A stretch of 49,449 bases of DNA from UBA10365 sp041441915. Its GTDB lineage: Bacteria; Pseudomonadota; Alphaproteobacteria; Rhodobacterales; Rhodobacteraceae. The translations under genes were made by a program, and so were the position numbers. The notes under the pieces were generated by a model. That model saw nothing but the letters and a program-made list of their open reading frames with translations. It searched no databases and was not told the DNA's origin. Location of the stretch: assembly GCA_041441915.1 (NCBI GenBank), contig JASDRS010000025.1, positions 1 through 49,449 of the forward strand, read 5' to 3'. Position 1 is the first letter of the stretch. Every line of letters starts with the position of its first letter. This document shows, piece by piece, positions 43,165 through 49,449 of the stretch.

Positions 43165-45971
43165 AAGTTTGCTCGCTTAGCACCATCAGAAATTGCTTGG
43201 CGCAATTTTTTATCTAAAGCCTCTTGCCGTGATTTCGCATGAAGTTTCAAGCCAAACATGTCTTTAACATAAAATGCATCAACAACCTGCGCACCAAATG
43301 TCGCGATCACAGCACTGGCGATATAAATATTATTCGCAGCCAAAGTGCGGGTCAGATCAAACAAAAGACCAGGACGATCGCGGGTGTCCACCTCGATAAT
43401 CGTGTAGATATCTGAACCTTCATTGTCAAAGGTCACATGGGTTGGGACTCGAAAGGCGCTTTCGCGTTTTTTTATCTTATCACGGTCTACCAAAGCTTCG
43501 CGAGGTAAAACTTCACCCGCAAGGGTGCGATTAATCATCCTTGAAATACGCGACAATTTTGCTGCCTCGTAAGGCTTGCCGTCGATGTCTTGGATCCAAA
43601 AGGCTGCGGTAGCAAAACCGTCTTTGGATGTATATGTGCGGGCATCAACAACATTGGCTCCCACAAGCGCTAAAGCACCTGCCAAGCGCGAAAAAATGCC
43701 CGGATGGTCAACTAGCGCAAAGCAGGCGCGCGTGGCGTCACGGTCAGGGTCTGGGCGTAAAGTTGCACGGATTTCAGCTTCCCCTAAATTCTTCAAAAGC
43801 CCGGCAAATGCCGCATGGGTTTCAGCCGAAAGTCCCTGCCAATAGGCTGCATAATGACGGCCGATTTCGTCGTCAATATCGGCGCGCTTCCATTTAGAAA
43901 GGGCATTTATGAGCAGTGACTTAGCTTCATCTTCGCGATTTCCCCGATTTATGGATTCAAGCCCATTTTCCAAAGCAAAGGCTGTGTCTGAATAAAGCTG
44001 CCGCAGCAACATTGCCTTCCAATTATTCCAACTGCGAGGCCCCACACCTCGAATGTCGCACACGGTCAGAACCGTCATTAGATCCAACCTCTTGCGATTT
44101 TTAACGGCTTTGGCAAAATCGCGCACAGTACGAGGGTCAGAAACATCCCGCTTTTGAGCCATGTCCGACATCAGCAAGTGATAGCGAATCAGCCACTCCA
44201 CAGTTTCAGATTCTTCGACATCAAGTCCCAATCTTGGGCAAATACGCCGCGCCAATTGTGCGCCCAAGATAGAATGATCTTCAGGGCGACCCTTGCCAAT
44301 ATCATGGAGCAAAAGGGCAATGAATATTACTTTACGATTGACGCCCTTGGTCATAATCCCACTAACAAGTGGCAATTCTTCAACCAATTCGCCTCGTTCG
44401 ATTTGCGCCAGAGCGCTAATGGTCTGGATCGTATGCTCATCTACCGTGTAATGATGATAGACGTTAAATTGCATCATCGCCACAATGGCTTCAAATTCGG
44501 GAATAAAGGCCCCCAAAACCCCTAACTCATTCATTCGCCGCAAGCCACGCTCGGGATTGCCGTGTTTTAGCAAAAGATCCATAAAAATTTCGATGGCCTC
44601 TGGATCAACGCGCAAATCATCATCGATCAAATTAAGATTAGCCGCTATCAGACGCATGACATTGGGATGGATCAAATAACCGGTGCGCAGCGCTTCAGCG
44701 AAAACCCGCAATATATTGCGCTTTTCGGCTAAAAACTGCGCCGCATTTGGCGTATCAACGCGGCCCTGCACCAGATGAAATCCATAACGCAGTTTTTTGT
44801 TAGGCTTAAAAAAACCAATAATGTTTGCAGCTTTTTTGGCATGGCGAGCTTCAAGTTCAGTCAAAAATACACGGGTCAATTCCCCCACCTTGGTGGCATG
44901 GCGAAAATAATCTTGCATGAAATATTCAACAGAACGCCTACCCAAGCTGTCGCTGTAACCCATACGAGCCGCCACTTCGACTTGCACATCAAAGGTTAAT
45001 TGATCCACCGCACGCGCACCAATATAGTGCAAATGGCAGCGAACGGCCCAAAGAAAATCTTCTGCGCGCGCAAAAGCTTGAAACTCATTGCTATCTAAAA
45101 GACCAGCATTAACAAGACCTTGAGAGTTTTTAACCCGGTGTAAATGTTTACCAATCCAATAAAGCGTTTGCAAATCACGTAGACCGCCCTTGCCCTCCTT
45201 TACGTTGGGTTCAAGCACATAACGCTGCCCACCTTGGCGTTTATGCCGATCAGCCCTTTCTTGCAATTTAGCCTCGATGAATTCCGGACCAGAGTTTTTA
45301 AACAGGTCAACCCATAGTCTTTTCTCAAGCTCAGCCGCCATCTCAAATTCGTCCACGATGAAGCGATGCTCAAGCAGCGAAGTGCGGATTGTCACATCCT
45401 CGCGCCCAAGGCGCACACATTCTTTCACCGTACGGGAGGAATGGCCTACCTTAAGTTTTAAATCCCATAGGATATAAAGCATCGTTTCAATGACTGATTC
45501 CGCCCAAGGCGTGACTTTTGATGGGGTCAAAAACAGCAAATCAACATCAGAGTGTGGAGCCATTTCGCCGCGCCCATAGCCCCCAACGGCAAAGACGCTC
45601 AGCTGCTCCAGAATGGTGGGGTTAGGTAAAGGATGCAAGAGTTTCGACGCCACTTGAAACGCCACTTTCACCAGTGAATCTGTCACAAAGGCCTGACTTG
45701 CAACCAAAGGTCGCGCAGTTTTTGGTGCCTTTTCAAAGACGTCAAAAAGGGCTGCATTCGCTAATGCCTTGGCCTCCAGCAGATGGTGTGTCGCAAGCTT
45801 ACGGAGATCGGGGGCCCCTGAGCCTGTATTTTGCAGCGCTTTAATGGTTGCAAATATATGGTCGGCATCAATGATTTGATGGCGGGGCAAAAGCAAAGAC
45901 TGACCTAAGTCATCCAAAAGTCTTGAGACTTCAGAAACTGGCGCGGGCAAAGATCCTAGGGGCTGGGTCAA
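43161..45971 (-). CDS. glnD: Bifunctional PII uridylyltransferase/uridylyl-removing enzyme
   Basis: Senses glutamine and (de)uridylylates PII proteins. 936 residues: a nucleotidyltransferase domain with GGYGRGEMAPHSDVDLLF (catalytic Asp142 and Asp144), a PII-UTase linker, an HD domain (HHYTVDEHTIQTI, LLHDIGKGRPEDHS), and two C-terminal ACT domains (LVDHPGIFSRLAGALALVGANV; DTRDRPGLLFDLTRTLAANN). The start is TTG at 45971, overlapping the end of the LpoA-like gene by 41 bases; a TTG at 45950 with AGGA nearby is an alternative. No PII gene is in the window. Confidence 0.94.
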   Translation of the reverse strand: MTQPLGSLPAPVSEVSRLLDDLGQSLLLPRHQIIDADHIFATIKALQNTGSGAPDLRKLATHHLLEAKALANAALFDVFEKAPKTARPLVASQAFVTDSLVKVAFQVASKLLHPLPNPTILEQLSVFAVGGYGRGEMAPHSDVDLLFLTPSKVTPWAESVIETMLYILWDLKLKVGHSSRTVKECVRLGREDVTIRTSLLEHRFIVDEFEMAAELEKRLWVDLFKNSGPEFIEAKLQERADRHKRQGGQRYVLEPNVKEGKGGLRDLQTLYWIGKHLHRVKNSQGLVNAGLLDSNEFQAFARAEDFLWAVRCHLHYIGARAVDQLTFDVQVEVAARMGYSDSLGRRSVEYFMQDYFRHATKVGELTRVFLTELEARHAKKAANIIGFFKPNKKLRYGFHLVQGRVDTPNAAQFLAEKRNILRVFAEALRTGYLIHPNVMRLIAANLNLIDDDLRVDPEAIEIFMDLLLKHGNPERGLRRMNELGVLGAFIPEFEAIVAMMQFNVYHHYTVDEHTIQTISALAQIERGELVEELPLVSGIMTKGVNRKVIFIALLLHDIGKGRPEDHSILGAQLARRICPRLGLDVEESETVEWLIRYHLLMSDMAQKRDVSDPRTVRDFAKAVKNRKRLDLMTVLTVCDIRGVGPRSWNNWKAMLLRQLYSDTAFALENGLESINRGNREDEAKSLLINALSKWKRADIDDEIGRHYAAYWQGLSAETHAAFAGLLKNLGEAEIRATLRPDPDRDATRACFALVDHPGIFSRLAGALALVGANVVDARTYTSKDGFATAAFWIQDIDGKPYEAAKLSRISRMINRTLAGEVLPREALVDRDKIKKRESAFRVPTHVTFDNEGSDIYTIIEVDTRDRPGLLFDLTRTLAANNIYIASAVIATFGAQVVDAFYVKDMFGLKLHAKSRQEALDKKLRQAISDGAKRANL

Positions 45972-47112
45972 TTACATTCACCACTTTGTTTTGTATTTCA
46001 GCAATGGCCAAGCCACGTTCATTGGTTCCATCTTTCAACAAGCGGAAAATGCCATTTACACCCACAAATCCAGAAGTTTGAGTTAATGCGGCTGTGCTCA
46101 GTGAATTGGTGCCAGAAGACACCAGAGCCCCGATAGCTGCAATCCCATCATAGGCCAAACCAGAAATCGGATGAGGTGGCTCATTATAAGCCGCTTCATA
46201 TCGAGCTTGGTATTGTTGATATAGAATCGGATCAGGCAAAGTAAACCACCCGCCCTGAATGCTAGCCAATAGCGGTGTAGAGGCTGGAATGTCCCACCGT
46301 GTTAAACCGATGAAACGGGTGTTTTCGCCGCCTAAACCACTATCAGATAGCAATTTAGTCAAGAGCGGTAGCGCCCCCGCTGTGTCGGCAGTCAAGAATA
46401 ACGCCTGCACATTATTTTGTTGCGCCGTTTGAGTGATGATCGGTGCTGCAGCAATAATGCCATTTTGAGAAAATTCATAATCAAGCGATCCGACAAGCTT
46501 GCCCCCCGCCTTTACAATGCCTGCCTCTATAGCCACACGCCCAAGTTCGCCTGCAGTGGTCTTGTCATTGACTACCATGGCTAATCTTAGACCACGCGAA
46601 ACAGCAAAGGCAGATAAACGGTTTGCGGTGTTATTAAAAGTCTGCCCCAAAACAAATACGTTAGGATTTGCGACTTCAGTGTTATTTGAAAAGCTTAGCA
46701 CATTAACGTTCGTGCCATTCAGGGCCAGGCCCACGGCTTCGGTTTCTTGGGAAAAAACGGGCCCTAAAATAATTTCAACACCTTCAGAGACTGCCTGCAA
46801 AGCAACTTCGGCCGCCTTTTGCGGCTGGCCCCAAGTCTGATAAACCATCAACTCGATCACTGTATTAGATTGAACAGCCGCCAAATCGGCAATCGCTAAG
46901 CGCGCCGAATTTTCAAGTGACCGCGCCAACAACTCGTCACGTGCCTGTCCCGTGCCAGAGGGAACCAAAAGCCCCACCTTAACAGGCCCATCAGGCCGTG
47001 GCGTGACTATTGGTGCAGTGTCGGTCGTGCAAGCAGCAATCCCAAGTAGCAAAACGAGCAAAACACTTATTTGACCCAATGACTTGCGGGCAAGCGTCAA
47101 AACAGACAACAT
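45931..47112 (-). CDS. LpoA-like penicillin-binding protein activator lipoprotein
   Basis: 393 residues with a lipoprotein signal ending at Cys28 (GIAAC lipobox). The rest is a periplasmic binding-protein type 1 fold (VKVGLLVPSGTGQARDELLARSLENSARLAIADL, LGPVFSQETEAVGLAL, GLAYDGIAAIGALVSSG). Family members sit in the periplasm; LpoA of gammaproteobacteria activates PBP1A, and related Leu/Ile/Val-binding-like lipoproteins are widespread upstream of rsmI. AAGGA lies 7 bases before the ATG at 47112; a GTG at 47130 is an alternative. It is divergent from rsmI and overlaps glnD downstream. Confidence 0.82.
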   Translation of the reverse strand: MLSVLTLARKSLGQISVLLVLLLGIAACTTDTAPIVTPRPDGPVKVGLLVPSGTGQARDELLARSLENSARLAIADLAAVQSNTVIELMVYQTWGQPQKAAEVALQAVSEGVEIILGPVFSQETEAVGLALNGTNVNVLSFSNNTEVANPNVFVLGQTFNNTANRLSAFAVSRGLRLAMVVNDKTTAGELGRVAIEAGIVKAGGKLVGSLDYEFSQNGIIAAAPIITQTAQQNNVQALFLTADTAGALPLLTKLLSDSGLGGENTRFIGLTRWDIPASTPLLASIQGGWFTLPDPILYQQYQARYEAAYNEPPHPISGLAYDGIAAIGALVSSGTNSLSTAALTQTSGFVGVNGIFRLLKDGTNERGLAIAEIQNKVVNVIDPAPRIFARASF

Positions 47113-47205
47113 AGACTTATCCTTGTTCACAGGGCCAAGAGCTTCGCTATAAAGTAATATTAGGCTTTTTAGAATGGGAAGTAAACTTTTGAAGGACTGC
47201 TGTTA

Positions 47206-48072
47206 ATGCAACCAAAGTCTTTGGCCAAAACTATTGCTCCAGGACTTCATTTTGTTGCAACGCCCATTGGGGCAGCGCGCGATATAACACTGCGTGCCAT
47301 AGATATCCTAGCCGGCGCCGATGTCTTAGCCGCCGAAGATACACGCACCTTACGCCACTTAATGAAAATTCACGGAGTGGCGCTGAACGGGCGCCCCCTA
47401 TGGGCTTATCATGACCATAATGGCGAAGCCATCCGACCCCGCATATTATCCGCACTATCTGAAGGAAAATCGGTAGCTTACGCGTCAGAGGCGGGAACCC
47501 CCCTTGTCGCTGACCCAGGTTATCAACTGGCCAGCGCGGCGATTACGAATGGGCATACAGTCTTAACAGCCCCTGGCGCATCGGCAGTTTTGGCTGCCCT
47601 TACGGTCGCGGGACTACCAAGCGACAAGTTCATGTTTGCCGGCTTTCCGCCAAACACTGCATCGGCACGGCGCAGTTTCTTGAATGAATTGGCACATATC
47701 CCAGCAACTTTGGTTTTTTATGAATCACCAAAACGCCTTAGCAAATTATTAACTGATATGGCGTCATGTTTAGGCGAAGAACGGCGAGCAGTCGTTTGCC
47801 GCGAATTGACCAAGAAGTTTGAAGAAACAACGCGTGGCAACCTAGGGGAATTACTTAAATTTTTCGCCGGCGCTGCTGTCAAAGGGGAAATTGTGGTTTT
47901 GGTTGATCGTGATCATAAGTCCAAGGCCGATCCACTAACTTTGGAGCATGCGTTAGTGTCGGCTTTGACGCACATGTCTGTCAAAGATGCGGTTGCCATG
48001 GTGGCTGAAAGCTTGGCATTGCCGCGTCGTGATGTGTATCAGGTGGCGTTGAATATAGTGAAAGACAGATAA
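47206..48072 (+). CDS. rsmI: 16S rRNA (cytidine(1402)-2'-O)-methyltransferase
   Basis: 288-residue SAM-dependent tetrapyrrole-methylase-fold enzyme. HFVATPIGAARDITLRAIDIL and VLAAEDTRTLRHLM are the N-terminal signature, and SEAGTPLVADPGYQL and APGASAVLAALTVAGLPSDKFMFAGF complete the SAM site. It methylates the ribose of C1402 in the decoding centre together with RsmH. GAAGGA is upstream of the ATG. The gene order LpoA-like / rsmI / (yraN) / gshB is the standard one, with yraN decayed here. Confidence 0.96.
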   Translation: MQPKSLAKTIAPGLHFVATPIGAARDITLRAIDILAGADVLAAEDTRTLRHLMKIHGVALNGRPLWAYHDHNGEAIRPRILSALSEGKSVAYASEAGTPLVADPGYQLASAAITNGHTVLTAPGASAVLAALTVAGLPSDKFMFAGFPPNTASARRSFLNELAHIPATLVFYESPKRLSKLLTDMASCLGEERRAVVCRELTKKFEETTRGNLGELLKFFAGAAVKGEIVVLVDRDHKSKADPLTLEHALVSALTHMSVKDAVAMVAESLALPRRDVYQVALNIVKDR

Positions 48073-48091
48073 ATGGCTATCAATCTTATAA

Positions 48092-48220
48092 CAAAGGCCC
48101 AGAGCTAGAAGAGCCTTGCCACATGAACCTGCAGGGTCCTTAATACCTGCCAGCCTAGACGTGGCGGTGGTCGATGCAATCGGATAAATCAATATTATTG
48201 AAAATGCCGTCAGAGACTAA
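48092..48220 (+). pseudogene. yraN: Remnant of yraN (UPF0102 nuclease-like)
   Basis: Between rsmI and gshB, the usual place of yraN, one plus-strand frame reads QRPRARRALPHEPAGSL, then LDVAVVDAIG, TAA at 48185-48187, and INIIENAVRD. This follows the C-terminal third of YraN proteins, whose final part has the pattern RFDVALVDxxGxxxIIENAF. The N-terminal part with the nuclease motif is gone (only about 20 bases separate it from rsmI), and the stop would need to be CAA to restore the frame. It is therefore a pseudogene; the match is by eye. Confidence 0.65.
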
Positions 48221-48280
48221 AGAGGTGATTGCATCCTAAAGTACTATCAGGCATTTATATCATGTCAAAAGGGGATGTAT

Positions 48281-49225
48281 ATGTCACTTAAAGTAGCCTT
48301 CCAAATGGACCCTATTGCGGCTGTTAATATTCACGCAGACAGCAGCTTTAGAATCGCAATAGAAGCACAAGCGCGCGGGCATTCTCTGTTTTTCTATACA
48401 CCAGACCGATTGGCTTTTGTTGGAGGCCGTGTGATCGCGCACGGTTGGCCTATAGCGCTGCGCGCTGAAGTTGGTAACCACGTCACCTACGGGCCCGAAG
48501 CAGAAGTTGATCTTTCAGGTTTCGATGTTGTTTGGCTTCGCCAAGATCCTCCATTTGATATGGGTTACATCACCACAACGCATCTTTTAGATTTAATTCA
48601 CCCCAAAACTTTGGTGGTCAATGACCCTTTTTGGGTGCGGAATTTCCCTGAAAAGCTTTTGGTTTTACGCTTTCCAGACCTGACACCACCAACTGCAGTC
48701 GCACGGAATTTAGATGTGATTAAGGCGTTTAAGACCAAACATCAGGACATTATTTTAAAGCCCCTTTACGGCAACGGAGGTAGGGGTGTGTTTCGCCTTG
48801 GACCAGACGATAAAAACCTTACCTCCTTGCATGAAATGTTCAGCACCATCAATCGCGAACCCCTAATCGTACAAAAATTCCTGTCCGATGTTTCGAAAGG
48901 CGATAAGCGCGTGATTTTAGTCGACGGCGAAGCAGTGGGCGCGATTAACCGCGTGCCACAAGCTGGTGAAACGCGTTCAAACATGCATGTAGGTGGCCGG
49001 CCAGAAAAAATTGGACTGACCGAACGCGACCTAGAAATCTGTGCCAAAATTGGTACACTTTTGCGCGAAAAAGGACAAATCTTCGTTGGAATTGATGTGA
49101 TCGGTGACTATCTGACAGAAATAAACGTGACCTCGCCGACAGGCATTCAAGAGCTTGAGCTATTTGACGGCACCAATACCGCTGAATTAATCTGGAAAGT
49201 GATTGAGGCCAAGTGTAGCGACTAA
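48281..49225 (+). CDS. gshB: Glutathione synthetase
   Basis: Joins gamma-glutamylcysteine and glycine with ATP. 314 residues, ATP-grasp fold. The N-terminus VAFQMDPIAAVNIHADSSFRIAIEAQARGH is typical, DVVWLRQDPPFDMGYITTTHLLD lies in the substrate region, and IILKPLYGNGGRGVFRL and LTEINVTSPTGIQEL form the ATP and magnesium sites. The ATG at 48281 has AAGGGG at proper spacing, while the ATG two codons earlier would be too close. The gshA partner is not in the window. Confidence 0.96.
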   Translation: MSLKVAFQMDPIAAVNIHADSSFRIAIEAQARGHSLFFYTPDRLAFVGGRVIAHGWPIALRAEVGNHVTYGPEAEVDLSGFDVVWLRQDPPFDMGYITTTHLLDLIHPKTLVVNDPFWVRNFPEKLLVLRFPDLTPPTAVARNLDVIKAFKTKHQDIILKPLYGNGGRGVFRLGPDDKNLTSLHEMFSTINREPLIVQKFLSDVSKGDKRVILVDGEAVGAINRVPQAGETRSNMHVGGRPEKIGLTERDLEICAKIGTLLREKGQIFVGIDVIGDYLTEINVTSPTGIQELELFDGTNTAELIWKVIEAKCSD

Positions 49226-49449
49226 CACTTGGGGTCTGGTATGACACAATAGGTAATCTCTGCTGAGATCTATGGCGATAACTCCACACTTAGTTTATCA
49301 ATATCAGAATATGCAATCCCGAATGTAGTCCATTCAGGGGAGTAATGCGCACCATAATCTTAAAAAGATTCAATTACGCATATAATATCATCCGGGAACT
49401 CTGCACTCTCATAATTTTACATTTTTTAATTTGCGCGATTTTTGTTCAA
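49226..49449. other. Window end without recognised features
   Basis: 224 AT-rich bases after gshB. I find no gene, RNA or clear terminator hairpin here. Confidence 0.5.

Noticed and set aside
1..49449. Search for tRNA genes, CRISPR repeats, insertion sequences, toxin-antitoxin pairs or phage defence genes
   Set aside because: No tRNA T-loop patterns in the gaps, no regularly spaced repeats, no transposase or inverted-repeat pairs, and every long ORF belongs to a metabolic or housekeeping family.

Overview
The window looks like a chromosome segment of a marine alphaproteobacterium of the order Rhodobacterales (Roseobacter-type, moderate GC). The basis is the gene content and order: aroA-cmk-rpsA-ihfB with lapA and trpF, a class I lysyl-tRNA synthetase, a membrane-anchored MoeB-like protein next to dut, trpS/rhomboid/murJ/glnD, and an LpoA-like lipoprotein divergent from rsmI and gshB. 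This is inferred by recognising protein families; no database search was possible. No tRNA, rRNA, CRISPR array, IS element, phage gene or recognisable defence system was seen.

Layout. 1-574 holds the 3' remnant of an MFS transporter. 0.6-6.2 kb holds lldD-like and trpA (minus), ychF with an FAD amine-oxidase-like gene (plus), and a LysR regulator. 6.2-12.6 kb is a long minus-strand housekeeping block transcribed aroA, cmk, rpsA, ihfB, lapA, trpF, azlC, azlD, with a hairpin terminator after rpsA. 12.7-13.3 kb is a heavily decayed ycjF (DUF697) pseudogene. 13.4-22.1 kb carries truA, acs, a frameshifted DUF4864 gene, lysK, terB, nadD and ettA, with several 400-530 base gaps. 22.5-23.3 kb is a tandem pair of cold-shock genes whose untranslated leaders are nearly identical.

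23.5-35.8 kb is the main accessory region and is devoted to quaternary amines. A plus-strand operon (class II aldolase, choline sulfatase betC, 3-hydroxyisobutyrate-dehydrogenase family) meets a minus-strand operon reading BKACE, carnitine dehydrogenase fused to a thioesterase, acyl-CoA dehydrogenase, ADP-forming acyl-CoA ligase, CaiD, GMC oxidoreductase. A GlxA/CdhR-type AraC regulator is divergent from the latter. The proposed route is gamma-butyrobetaine to its CoA ester, to crotonobetainyl-CoA, to carnitinyl-CoA, to carnitine, to 3-dehydrocarnitine, to betainyl-CoA plus acetoacetate, to glycine betaine. Choline O-sulfate would feed choline toward the same product, although no betaine-aldehyde dehydrogenase is present here.

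35.8-49.4 kb is housekeeping again: dcp-like M3 peptidase, moeB-like, dut, uspA and trpS (minus); a rhomboid-fold protein lacking the catalytic residues (plus); murJ, glnD and an LpoA-like lipoprotein (minus); rsmI, a yraN remnant and gshB (plus). Genes are tightly packed, with several convergent pairs overlapping at their stop codons. Three decayed genes and two probable small frameshifts suggest ongoing gene loss, although one-base indels could also be sequencing errors. I see no convincing wholly new system. The best candidates for follow-up are the cold-shock leaders, the carnitine operon with its non-CaiC ligase, and the pseudo-rhomboid.
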